This document shows, in pieces, positions 32,841 to 41,044 of a DNA stretch of 64,000 nucleotides (position 1 is its first letter; the number at the start of each line of letters is the position of its first letter). The stretch is taken from the NCBI RefSeq assembly GCF_019801605.1, contig NZ_JAHVIT010000001.1:620001-684000 (forward strand), in the 5' to 3' direction. Position numbers and translations under genes: made by a program. The notes beneath the pieces are model-generated. The model saw only the letters and a list, made by a program, of their open reading frames with translations, was not told where the DNA came from and ran no database searches. This DNA comes from Maritimibacter alkaliphilus (GTDB lineage: Bacteria > Pseudomonadota > Alphaproteobacteria > Rhodobacterales > Rhodobacteraceae).

Positions 32841-33812
32841 ATGTTCCTGCTGCGCCGCCTGTTGCAAGCCATCCCGGTCCTGCTGGTGACCGCCTTCCTG
32901 TCCTTTGCCGCGTTCCGCTTCATCGGGGACCCGGTGCAATCCATGCTGGGACAGGATGCCACCGCCGCGGACCGGGCCGAGCTGATGGCGGCGCTTGGGC
33001 TGGACCAGCCGTTTCCCGTGCAGTTCTGGAACTTCATCGTGAATGTCCTGCACGGCGACTTCGGCTTCTCCACCCGCATCGGCCAGCCGGTCCTGGGCCT
33101 GATCCTCGACCGGTTGCCCGCAACGCTTGAACTGGCCGTGCTCTCCTTCGTGGTGGCCCTGGCGCTTGGCATGATCCTGGGCGTGACCACCGCGCTGAAA
33201 CCCCAGAGCTGGATCAGCCGCACGGTCATGGCGGGATCGCTCATCGGGGTCTCGCTGCCGAACTTCCTGATCGGGATCGGGCTGATCTACGTCTTCTCTG
33301 TCCAGCTGGGCTGGCTGCCCGCCTTCGGGCGCGGCGAGACGGTGCAGATCGGCTGGTGGTCTACCGGGCTGCTGACCGTCTCGGGGTGGAAGGCGATCCT
33401 GCTGCCCGCGATCTCTCTCAGCCTGTTCCAGGTCACGCTGATCCTGCGCCTCGTGCGGGCCGAGATGACCGAGGTGCTGCATTCCGACCACATCCGCTTC
33501 GCCCGCGCCCGCGGCCTGCCGGACCGGATGGTGAACTTCCGCTACGCGCTCAAGAACACGCTGGTGCCGGTGATCACCGTCTCGGGGCTGCAACTCGGCT
33601 CGATCATCGCCTTCGCCGTGGTGACGGAAACCGTCTTCCAGTGGCCGGGCATCGGGCTGCTCTTCATCAACTCGGTCAACTTCTCGGACGTGCCGATCAT
33701 GGCAACCTACCTGCTGCTGACCGCCGTCCTCTTCGTGGTGATCAACCTGATCGTCGATCTTCTCTACTACCTCTTCGACCCGCGCCTGCGGGTGAAGGCC
33801 GCGGGGCGCTGA
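32841..33812 (+). CDS. Dipeptide-type ABC transporter permease (DppB-like)
   Basis: A 323-residue membrane protein with six helices. It opens with the usual first helix (FLLRRLLQAIPVLLVTAFLS) and contains the EAA coupling loop near DHIRFARARGLPDRMV. It starts 3 bp after the binding-protein stop and ends 1 bp before the next permease gene, so the three are co-expressed. Confidence 0.95.
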   Translation: MFLLRRLLQAIPVLLVTAFLSFAAFRFIGDPVQSMLGQDATAADRAELMAALGLDQPFPVQFWNFIVNVLHGDFGFSTRIGQPVLGLILDRLPATLELAVLSFVVALALGMILGVTTALKPQSWISRTVMAGSLIGVSLPNFLIGIGLIYVFSVQLGWLPAFGRGETVQIGWWSTGLLTVSGWKAILLPAISLSLFQVTLILRLVRAEMTEVLHSDHIRFARARGLPDRMVNFRYALKNTLVPVITVSGLQLGSIIAFAVVTETVFQWPGIGLLFINSVNFSDVPIMATYLLLTAVLFVVINLIVDLLYYLFDPRLRVKAAGR

Positions 33813-33813
33813 G

Positions 33814-34758
33814 ATGTCCGACATGTCGACCCCTTCCAAGCCCTCCCTCTGGGCGCGCTTCCGTGCCTCCGACCTGGGCCATGCCTTTCTGCGTTCGCCG
33901 GGCGCGATGATCGCCTTCGGCCTGCTGGTCCTGATCATGCTGGCCGCGCTCTTCGCGCCGTTGATCGCGCCGCAGGACCTGCGCGACGCCACCAGTTTCG
34001 ACCTGATGGACGGCTTCACCCCGCCGTTCAGCGCCAATGAGTTCACCGGCAATTTCTACCTGCTGGGCACCGACGACCAGGGCCGCGACATGCTCTCGGC
34101 CGTGCTCTTCGGCCTGCGGGCCTCGCTGATCGTGGGGATCTGCGCCGTGGCGCTGTCCGCGCTGATCGGCGTCACGCTGGGCCTGATCGCGGGCTACGCG
34201 GGCGGGCGCGTCGATGCCGTCATCATGCGCGCCGCCGACGTGCAGCTGGCCATTCCCGGCATCCTCGTGGCGCTGCTGATCTTCGGCCTGACGCGGTCCC
34301 TTCTGCCGACGGGGCTGCGCGATGCCATGGCGATCTATGTCGTGATCCTGGCCATCGGCCTGTCCGACTGGGTCAGCTATGCCCGCACCGTCCGCTCGGC
34401 CGCCATGGTCGAGATGCGCCGCGAATACATCCAGGCCGCGATCATGATGGGCCGCCCGCCGCGCGCCATCCTGCGCCGCCACCTGCTGCCCAACGTGGCG
34501 CGTCCGATCTTCGTGATCGCGACGATCAACTTCGCCCTCGCGGTGATCGCGGAATCGACGCTCTCCTACCTCGGCGCGGGCCTGCCGCCGACGCAGCCCT
34601 CGCTGGGCACGCTGATCCGGATCGGTCAGCAGTTCCTCTTCTCCGGCGAATGGTGGCTGCTCTTCTTCCCGGGCTGCGTGCTGCTGGTGCTGGCGCTGTC
34701 AATCAACCTGCTGGGCGACTGGCTGCGTGACACGCTGAACCCGAGGGCCGTGAAATGA
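33814..34758 (+). CDS. Dipeptide-type ABC transporter permease (DppC-like)
   Basis: A 314-residue membrane protein of the DppC/OppC branch. A cytoplasmic N-terminus and first helix are followed by the typical periplasmic HxLGTDxxGRD motif (here LLGTDDQGRDMLSAVLFG) and the EAA loop EYIQAAIMMGRPPRAILRRH. Its stop overlaps the ATPase start by 4 bp. It pairs with the DppB-like protein to form the channel. Confidence 0.95.
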   Translation: MSDMSTPSKPSLWARFRASDLGHAFLRSPGAMIAFGLLVLIMLAALFAPLIAPQDLRDATSFDLMDGFTPPFSANEFTGNFYLLGTDDQGRDMLSAVLFGLRASLIVGICAVALSALIGVTLGLIAGYAGGRVDAVIMRAADVQLAIPGILVALLIFGLTRSLLPTGLRDAMAIYVVILAIGLSDWVSYARTVRSAAMVEMRREYIQAAIMMGRPPRAILRRHLLPNVARPIFVIATINFALAVIAESTLSYLGAGLPPTQPSLGTLIRIGQQFLFSGEWWLLFFPGCVLLVLALSINLLGDWLRDTLNPRAVK

Positions 34759-36455
34759 CCGAGCTTCTGTCGATCGAGGACCTCGCCGTCGAATTCCCCT
34801 CGCGCCATGGCACCGTCACCGCGGTGGAAGGCGTCAGCCTGACCATCGGCGCGGGCGAGATCCTGGGCGTCGTGGGCGAAAGCGGCGCGGGCAAATCCAC
34901 CATCGGGGCGGCCATCACCGGGCTGCTTCAGGCCCCGGGGCGCATCGCGCGCGGCACCATCCGCCTGTCGGGCGAGGTGATCGACGCGACCGATACCCTG
35001 GCCATGCGCAGGCTGCGCGGCGCCCGTGTCTCGACCATCTTCCAGGACCCGCTGACCAGCCTGAACCCGCTCTTCACCATCGAGCAGCAGCTGGTCGACA
35101 CCATCCTGACCCATCGCCCGATGACCCGCGCGGAGGCCCGGGCCGAGGCGGTGCGCCAGCTGGAGGCCGTGGGCATCCCCGATCCCGCGCATCGGGTGAA
35201 GAACTGGCCGCATGAATTCTCGGGCGGGATGCGGCAGAGGGCGGTCATCGCGCTCGCGCTCTGCTCCGAGCCGGAGCTGGTGATTGCCGACGAGCCCACC
35301 ACCGCGCTCGACGTCTCGGTGCAGGCGCAAATCCTCGACCTGATCCGCAAGCTGGCGCAGGAGCGCGGCATCGGCGTCATGCTGGTGACCCACGACATGG
35401 GCGTCATCGCGCAGGTGACCGACCGCGTCGCCGTCATGAAGGACGGCAGGCTGGTGGAGTTGGGGCAGACCGAACAGGTGCTGACCCGGCCCGAACATCC
35501 CTATAGCCGCGACCTGATCTCCGTTGTGCCGCGCGCGGACGTGAAGCTGAAACGCTTCCCCGTGGCCGGGCTGGGGCAGGGCGCGGATAAGGCGCTGGAG
35601 TGGCTTTCGGGCGGAAGCACCCGGCGCGAGGCATCGGATCGCCCGCTAGTAGAACTGCTGGATGTCCGGCAGGTCTATGGCGGGCGGTCCGGCCTTTTCA
35701 AACGGGCCGAGGGCTTCACCGCCCTGACTGACATCACCCTGAGGATCGCCGAGGGCGAGGTGCTGGGGCTAGCGGGGGAAAGCGGCTCGGGCAAGTCGAC
35801 CATGGCGCGTATCCTCGCCGGTCTGACCGCGCCCACGTCGGGCGAGATGCTTTTCGACGGGCAGGCGGTCTATGACCACGGGCGGATGCGGCACCCGGAC
35901 ATCCGGCGCCAGATCCAGATGGTGTTTCAGGATCCCTATTCCTCGCTCAACCCGCGCATGTCGGTGGGCGATATTCTGGCCGAGCCGATGCTGCACCACG
36001 CGTTGGTGGCAAACCGCCGCGCCGCACAGCCGGTTGTCGAGGAACTCCTGAGCGCCGTGGGCCTGCCGGTCGACGCGGCCCGGCGCTATCCGCATGCCTT
36101 CTCGGGCGGGCAACGGCAGCGGATCTCGGTGGCTCGGGCGCTTGCCTCGCGTCCCCGGTTCCTGATCTGTGACGAGCCGACCTCGGCCCTCGACGTGTCG
36201 ATCCAGGCGCAGATCCTGAACCTCATGAAAGACCTACAGGAACGGCTGGGGCTGACGATCCTCTTCATTTCACACGACCTGCCGGTGGTGCGCCAGATGT
36301 GCGACCGGATCGCGGTGCTGAAATCGGGCCAACTGGCCGAGGTGGCCGAGACGGAAACGCTCTTCACCGCGCCGCAGGCGGCCTATACCCGCGACCTGAT
36401 TTCGCTGATCCCGGCGATGACCCACGCAAGACCAAGCGAGACCCTCCATGGCTGA
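34755..36455 (+). CDS. Dipeptide-type ABC transporter ATPase, DppD-DppF fusion
   Basis: A 566-residue protein with two complete nucleotide-binding domains in one chain, as in GsiA, instead of separate DppD and DppF. Domain 1 has GESGAGKST, FSGGMRQR and VIADEPTTALDV. Domain 2 has GESGSGKST, FSGGQRQR and LICDEPTSALDV. Both sites look catalytically intact. The C-terminal oligopeptide extension (EHPYSRDLI, QAAYTRDLI) typical of the family follows each domain. It overlaps the permease gene by 4 bp and the cysteine hydrolase gene by 8 bp. Confidence 0.95.
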   Translation: MTELLSIEDLAVEFPSRHGTVTAVEGVSLTIGAGEILGVVGESGAGKSTIGAAITGLLQAPGRIARGTIRLSGEVIDATDTLAMRRLRGARVSTIFQDPLTSLNPLFTIEQQLVDTILTHRPMTRAEARAEAVRQLEAVGIPDPAHRVKNWPHEFSGGMRQRAVIALALCSEPELVIADEPTTALDVSVQAQILDLIRKLAQERGIGVMLVTHDMGVIAQVTDRVAVMKDGRLVELGQTEQVLTRPEHPYSRDLISVVPRADVKLKRFPVAGLGQGADKALEWLSGGSTRREASDRPLVELLDVRQVYGGRSGLFKRAEGFTALTDITLRIAEGEVLGLAGESGSGKSTMARILAGLTAPTSGEMLFDGQAVYDHGRMRHPDIRRQIQMVFQDPYSSLNPRMSVGDILAEPMLHHALVANRRAAQPVVEELLSAVGLPVDAARRYPHAFSGGQRQRISVARALASRPRFLICDEPTSALDVSIQAQILNLMKDLQERLGLTILFISHDLPVVRQMCDRIAVLKSGQLAEVAETETLFTAPQAAYTRDLISLIPAMTHARPSETLHG

Positions 36456-37089
36456 TCTGCCCAAACGCGACGATCCCTTCCGCCCCGGCGAAACCGGCCT
36501 GCTGCTGGTGGACATGCAGCGCATCTGGCTGGACGAGGCGCATTCCGATCACGGCGCGGGTGGCGGCCCGGCCGAGGAATTCTATCGCACCACCCGCGAG
36601 GTGACGGTGCCCAAGTGCGAACAGCTGATCCAGGCCGCCCGCGCGGCGGGGATCGAGGTGATGCACACGATCATCCAGTCGCTGACAGAGGATGGCCGCG
36701 ACCGTTCGCTCGACCACAAGATGACGCCGATCCATCTGGCGAAGTCGGATGAACGTGGCCTGCCGATCCCCTCGCTGATGCCGGTGGGCGACGAGATCCT
36801 GCTGCCCAAGACCTCCTCGGGCGTCTTCAACTCGACCCATATCGATTACATCCTCAAGAACATCGGCATCCGGCAGCTGATCGTCTGCGGGATCATGACC
36901 GATCAATGCGTTGACATGGCAGTGCGGGATGCCGCCGACCGGGGCTACATGGTCTCGGTCGCCACCGATGCCTGCTTTGCCGCCAACAGCCAACGCCACG
37001 CCACCGCGCTCGACGCCTTCGGCGGCTATTGCTGGCAGGCAGATACCGACACGATCTGCGACCGACTTGCCCGGATGGGAGACGCCTGA
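36448..37089 (+). CDS. Isochorismatase-family cysteine hydrolase
   Basis: A 213-residue cysteine hydrolase with a full triad: Asp22 in LLVDMQRIW, Lys121 in LLPKTSSGVF and Cys154 in CGIMTDQCVD. The cysteine places it with the amidases (N-carbamoylsarcosine amidase, ureidoacrylate amidase RutB, nicotinamidase-like) rather than with true isochorismatases. It overlaps the ATPase gene, and its stop directly abuts the ATG of the glutamine-synthetase-like gene (TGAATG), so it is tightly coupled to both import and ligation steps. The substrate is not known. Confidence 0.9.
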   Translation: MADLPKRDDPFRPGETGLLLVDMQRIWLDEAHSDHGAGGGPAEEFYRTTREVTVPKCEQLIQAARAAGIEVMHTIIQSLTEDGRDRSLDHKMTPIHLAKSDERGLPIPSLMPVGDEILLPKTSSGVFNSTHIDYILKNIGIRQLIVCGIMTDQCVDMAVRDAADRGYMVSVATDACFAANSQRHATALDAFGGYCWQADTDTICDRLARMGDA

Positions 37090-38400
37090 ATGACCGCCAC
37101 CAGCCTTGCCGCCATCGTCACCACGGACCTGACCGCGATTACCCGCGGCCGCTTCCTGCCCGCGAACCGCATCGCCGCGGCCGCGACGGGGGTGGGCTGG
37201 GTGCCTGCCAATATCGCCCTGCGCGCCGATGGCCACATCGTCGAGGACAACATCTGGGGCTCCTCGGGCGACCTGCGGCTGCTGCCCGATCCGGACGCGC
37301 GCTATGTGACTTCGCGGACCGGCGCGCCCACGCCCTTCGACATGACCATGGGCGATATCGTCGAGCTGGACGGCACGCCTTGGTCGGCCTGCGCCCGCAG
37401 CCAGCTGCGCAGCGCGCTTGCGGATTTCGAGGCCGCCACCGGGTTGCGCATCCTCGCCTCCTTCGAGCAGGAGTTCCAGATCCTCGGGGCCGAGATGGCG
37501 CCGGCGCATGTCTTCTCCTACCAGGCGCTGCGCCGGGCCGAGCCCTTCGCCGGGCGCTACTTTGCCGCGCTGGAAGAGGCGGGCATCGCGCCCGAGGTCA
37601 TCATCGCCGAATACGGCGAGGACCAGTACGAGATCACCTCCGCCCCCGCCGAGGCGCTGACCGCCGCCGACCGCTGCATCGCGATCCGCGAGATCACCCG
37701 CGAGATGTGCCGCCTCGAGGGCTGGCAGGCGAGCTTTGCGCCCAAGACGGACGCCGAGGGGGTTGGCAACGGCGTGCACATCCACCTCTCGCTGGTGGAT
37801 ACCGAGGGCCGACCGGTCAGCTTCGATCCCGAGGGCCCGGGGCGCCTCTCGCCGGTGGCCGGGGCCTTCTGCGCCGGGATCCTGCGCCACATGCGCGCGC
37901 TGCTCGCCTTCACCGCCTCGACGCCCGCCAGCTTCGTCCGGCTGCGCCCGCACAACTGGTCCTCGGCCTGGACCTGGCTGGGGGACCGCGACCGCGAGGC
38001 CAGCCTGCGCATCTGTCCCACGGTCGAGATGAACGGCAAGGACCCGGCGCGGCAGTTCAACGTGGAATACCGCGCGGCCGATGCCACCGCGAACCCCTAC
38101 CTCGCGCTTGCCGCGCTGATCCGCGCGGGCCTCGACGGGGTGCAGAGCGGGGCCGAGCCGGTCGTCTTCTCCGGCGATCCGGAGGCGCTCTCGCCCGAGG
38201 AGCGTGCGGCCAAGGGCCTCTACCGCCTGCCGGAAACCCTCGATGCGGCGCTGGAGGCGCTGAAGGAGAGCGAGACCGTGCGCGGCTGGTTCCCCGAGCC
38301 GCTGATCACCACCTTCCTCGGCATCAAGCGCGACGAATGCCTCGCCGCCGCGGGGCAGAGCGACGCGGAGCTCTGTGCAGGGATCGCCAAGGTTTACTGA
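37090..38400 (+). CDS. Glutamine-synthetase-family ligase (GlnA3/PuuA-like)
   Basis: A 436-residue member of the glutamine synthetase family. The metal and substrate motifs are present: ASFEQEFQILG (first Glu), AEYGEDQYEI, the GNGVHIHLSL histidine loop, and the RICPTVEMN and NVEYRAADATANPYLALAALI segments of the active-site barrel. It lacks the adenylylation-site region of housekeeping GlnA and is shorter (436 versus ~470). Such paralogues often make gamma-glutamyl amides of amines (PuuA, GlnA3, IpuC, GMAS). Next to a flavin amine oxidase this suggests activation of an amine by gamma-glutamylation; a reading by analogy. Confidence 0.88.
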   Translation: MTATSLAAIVTTDLTAITRGRFLPANRIAAAATGVGWVPANIALRADGHIVEDNIWGSSGDLRLLPDPDARYVTSRTGAPTPFDMTMGDIVELDGTPWSACARSQLRSALADFEAATGLRILASFEQEFQILGAEMAPAHVFSYQALRRAEPFAGRYFAALEEAGIAPEVIIAEYGEDQYEITSAPAEALTAADRCIAIREITREMCRLEGWQASFAPKTDAEGVGNGVHIHLSLVDTEGRPVSFDPEGPGRLSPVAGAFCAGILRHMRALLAFTASTPASFVRLRPHNWSSAWTWLGDRDREASLRICPTVEMNGKDPARQFNVEYRAADATANPYLALAALIRAGLDGVQSGAEPVVFSGDPEALSPEERAAKGLYRLPETLDAALEALKESETVRGWFPEPLITTFLGIKRDECLAAAGQSDAELCAGIAKVY

Positions 38401-38415
38401 CCCACCCCCATTGGG

Positions 38416-38440
38416 CAGGCTGGCCCCGCAGGCCGGCCTG
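38416..38440 (+). terminator. Hairpin between the GS-like and amine oxidase genes
   Basis: CAGGCTGGCC pairs with GGCCGGCCTG (one G-T wobble) around a 5-nt loop in the 58-bp gap. No T-run, so probably an mRNA processing or stability element or a weak attenuator rather than a full stop. Confidence 0.5.
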
Positions 38441-38458
38441 AAGGACGCGGAGACGCCC

Positions 38459-40114
38459 ATGACCTCGAAGCCTTTCTCGGCCTTCGGGCCCGACTTCCCC
38501 TTCGCCTACGACGACTGGCTGGCCCATCCCGCCGGGCTCGGCACGATCCCGGCAGACCGCCACGGCGCGGAAGTGGCCGTGATCGGGGCCGGGGCCGCCG
38601 GCATGGTCGCCGCCTACGAGCTGATGCGCATGGGCCTGAAGCCCGTGATCTACGAGGCCGGGCGCATGGGCGGGCGGCTGCGATCCGAACCCTTCGAGGG
38701 CGCTGAGGGCGTGATCGCGGAACTGGGGGGCATGCGTTTCCCGGTCTCCTCGGCGGGCTTCTACCACTACGTCGACCGGCTGGGGCTGGAGAGCCGCGAT
38801 TTCCCCAACCCGCTGACGCCTGCCGCGGGCTCCACCGTCATCGACCTCGAAGGCGAGACCCATTACGCCGAGACGCTGGCCGACCTGCCGGAGCTCTACC
38901 GGGAGGTGGCCCGCGCCTATGACGCGGCGCTGGAAGAGGGCGCGGATTTCACCGCCCTGAAGGCCGCGATCCGGGCCCGCGACGCCGCGGCGATCAAGGC
39001 GATCTGGGACCCGATCGTGCGCGACTGGGACGAGCGGACCTTCTACGATTTCGTGGTCTCCTCCAGCGCGTTCCAAGCGCTCAGCTTCCGCCACCGCGAG
39101 GTCTTCGGGCAGGTCGGTTTCGGCACCGGCGGCTGGGACAGCGACTTCCCGAACTCCATGCTGGAAATCCTGCGGGTGAACCTCTGCGAGTTGGACGACC
39201 AGCAGAAGTACATCGTCGGCGGGGTGGAGCAGATGCCCCGCGGGCTATGGACCGATGCGCCCGAGACCATGGCCCACTGGCCCACGGGCACCACGCTCAG
39301 CCGCCTGCACAACGGAGCGACCCGGGGCGGGGTCAAGGCGCTGGCCCGCGCGGGCGATGGCCGCATCGCCGTGACCGACCGCTGGGGGCGGGCGGATGTC
39401 TACGACGCGGTGGTGATCACCTGCCAGACCCACCTGCTGACCACCGCCATCGACACCGAGGAGCGTCTCTTCGACCAGAAGCTCTGGATGGCGCTGGACC
39501 GCACCCGCTACATGCAGTCGGCCAAGACCTTCGTCATGGTGGACCGCCCGTTCTGGAAGGACCGCGATCCCGTCACCGGCAAGCAGGTCATGTCGATGAC
39601 CCTGACCGACCGGCTGACCCGGGGCACCTACCTTTTCGACAACGGCCCCGACAAGCCCGCCGCGATCTGCCTGAGCTACGCGTGGATGACCGACGCGCTG
39701 AAGGTGCTGCCCTACGACACCGGCAAGCGGGTCGACCTCGCGCTCTCCGCGCTGTCCAAGATCTACCCCGGCCTCGACATTGCCAGCCATATCGTGGGCG
39801 AGCCGATCTCGGTCTCCTGGGAGGCGGACGAGAACTTCCTCGGCGCCTTCAAGGGCGCGCTGCCGGGACACTATCGCTACAATCGCCGCATGTACGGCCA
39901 CTTCTGTCAGGACACGCTGCCGCCGATGGAGCGCGGGCTCTTCCTCGCGGGCGACGGTGTCAGCTTCACCCCTGCCTGGGTCGAGGGTGCGGTGCAGACG
40001 GCGCTGAACGCGGTTTGGGGTGTCATGCACCACATGGGCGGGCAGAGCGCGCCCGAAAACCCCGGTCCGGGCGATGTCTTCGCGCAGTTGGGGCCGGTCG
40101 CGCTGTCGGACTGA
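38459..40114 (+). CDS. FAD-dependent amine oxidase
   Basis: A 551-residue flavoprotein of the monoamine oxidase/L-amino-acid oxidase family. The dinucleotide-binding motif VIGAGAAGMVAAYELMRMG lies at residues ~41-60, the RMGGRLRSE loop follows, then GGMRFP, and a C-terminal FAD-binding segment GLFLAGDGVSFTPAWVEGA. It resembles the group containing tryptophan 2-monooxygenase and bacterial L-amino-acid oxidases, partly because of its long insert. There is no signal peptide, so it is cytosolic. It would oxidise a primary or secondary amine to the imine/aldehyde plus ammonia. The ATG at 38459 starts the natural N-terminus; the open frame upstream overlaps the hairpin. Confidence 0.9.
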   Translation: MTSKPFSAFGPDFPFAYDDWLAHPAGLGTIPADRHGAEVAVIGAGAAGMVAAYELMRMGLKPVIYEAGRMGGRLRSEPFEGAEGVIAELGGMRFPVSSAGFYHYVDRLGLESRDFPNPLTPAAGSTVIDLEGETHYAETLADLPELYREVARAYDAALEEGADFTALKAAIRARDAAAIKAIWDPIVRDWDERTFYDFVVSSSAFQALSFRHREVFGQVGFGTGGWDSDFPNSMLEILRVNLCELDDQQKYIVGGVEQMPRGLWTDAPETMAHWPTGTTLSRLHNGATRGGVKALARAGDGRIAVTDRWGRADVYDAVVITCQTHLLTTAIDTEERLFDQKLWMALDRTRYMQSAKTFVMVDRPFWKDRDPVTGKQVMSMTLTDRLTRGTYLFDNGPDKPAAICLSYAWMTDALKVLPYDTGKRVDLALSALSKIYPGLDIASHIVGEPISVSWEADENFLGAFKGALPGHYRYNRRMYGHFCQDTLPPMERGLFLAGDGVSFTPAWVEGAVQTALNAVWGVMHHMGGQSAPENPGPGDVFAQLGPVALSD

Positions 40115-40120
40115 CGGGCA

Positions 40121-40136
40121 CTGCGGGGCCCCGCAG
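40121..40136. terminator. Palindromic hairpin between convergent amine oxidase and TetR genes
   Basis: CTGCGGGGCCCCGCAG is a perfect 16-bp palindrome in the 43-bp gap between the two converging stop codons, the right place for a bidirectional transcription stop, though without T-runs. Confidence 0.45.
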
Positions 40137-40157
40137 AACCGAGCATTCAGGCGGGGG

Positions 40158-40793
40158 CTATGGGCCCCGCCGATAGCCGATCCGCGCCTCGAACCGCGCC
40201 ATTTCCTGCGCGGGGGGGCGGGTGCCGGTGTAGATCTCGACGTAATGTGGGAAGCGGGCGAGGCGCTCCTCCAGCGGCTCCGTCACCCGCATCGAGATAT
40301 AGCCCACCTGCACGAGGTAGACCGTCCGCGCACGCACGTCCGCATCCTCGGGGGCATGGCCCCAGCGTTCCAGCAGCGCGCGCAGCGCGGCCAGCCGCTC
40401 CGCGTCGGCCTGTTGCAGCCGGGCCAGAACGCCCGCGTCCTGCTGCGCCCAGGAGCGCACGGCCCGTTCCAGCCCGCTGTCGAAACTGTTGTCCGAAAGG
40501 AAGGTGCTGATCACGTTCAGCATCGCCTCGGTTTCGGTTGCGGCATAGTCCTGCGTGGCGGCGACGAGGTGCCGGGTGGTGGCCGCCTCCCACCGGTCGA
40601 GCAGGGCGGCCAGCAATTGCCCGCGGTCCTTGAAGAACCAGTAGAAGCTGGTGCGCGACAGCTCCAGCCGCTCCGCCAGCGTCATGATCTTCACCGCCTC
40701 CACGCCCTTCTCGACGAGCACCGCCTGCGCAGCGTCGAGCCAGAGATCGGGGGAGCCGCGCCAGCCGCGGTCAGAGGGGGAATCGTCGGTCAT
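40158..40793 (-). CDS. TetR-family transcriptional regulator
   Basis: A 211-residue regulator. The helix-turn-helix lies at residues ~15-60 (AAQAVLVEKGVEAVKIMTLAERLELSRTSFYWFFKDRGQLL in outline: a helix, the turn around LELSRTSFYWFF, then the recognition end). The rest is the ligand-binding helical domain. The chosen ATG (40793) gives a normal TetR N-terminus; the longer frame covers the promoter. It is divergent from the demethylase-like gene at 41045 over ~250 bp, so that gene is the probable target. Confidence 0.9.
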   Translation of the reverse strand: MTDDSPSDRGWRGSPDLWLDAAQAVLVEKGVEAVKIMTLAERLELSRTSFYWFFKDRGQLLAALLDRWEAATTRHLVAATQDYAATETEAMLNVISTFLSDNSFDSGLERAVRSWAQQDAGVLARLQQADAERLAALRALLERWGHAPEDADVRARTVYLVQVGYISMRVTEPLEERLARFPHYVEIYTGTRPPAQEMARFEARIGYRRGP

Positions 40794-40974
40794 GCCATCC
40801 TGCGCCGCGGTCGGGTGGTCATATTGTCCATATAATGTGCGGCTCTGTCCAGTTGGGTGAAGTTTCGGCTGCAAGACCTTGATTAAATTGATGTCTCAAT
40901 CGCGGGCGGCGCCCTTGATAGCCATCGCATCCCCCCGGCGCATGGCGCGATCCCGGCCATCAGATACAAATTTC

Positions 40975-40990
40975 TTGACACAGCTGTACA
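40975..40990 (+). promoter_or_regulatory. -35-like element with short palindrome upstream of the demethylase-like gene
   Basis: TTGACA (40975-40980) runs into ACAGCTGT (40980-40987), an 8-bp palindrome, followed by an AT-rich stretch. Possible promoter and TetR operator; the matching -10 is weak, so this is tentative. Confidence 0.3.
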
Positions 40991-41044
40991 TTTTTTTGGA
41001 GCGTTTCCCGGACCCGTCTGCATGGTTTTCGAGGGATGATGCCG

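Noticed and set aside
31182..34052. 956-residue antisense open frame across the dipeptide importer genes
   Set aside because: Shadow of three well-supported genes; composition is typical of a reversed high-GC frame.
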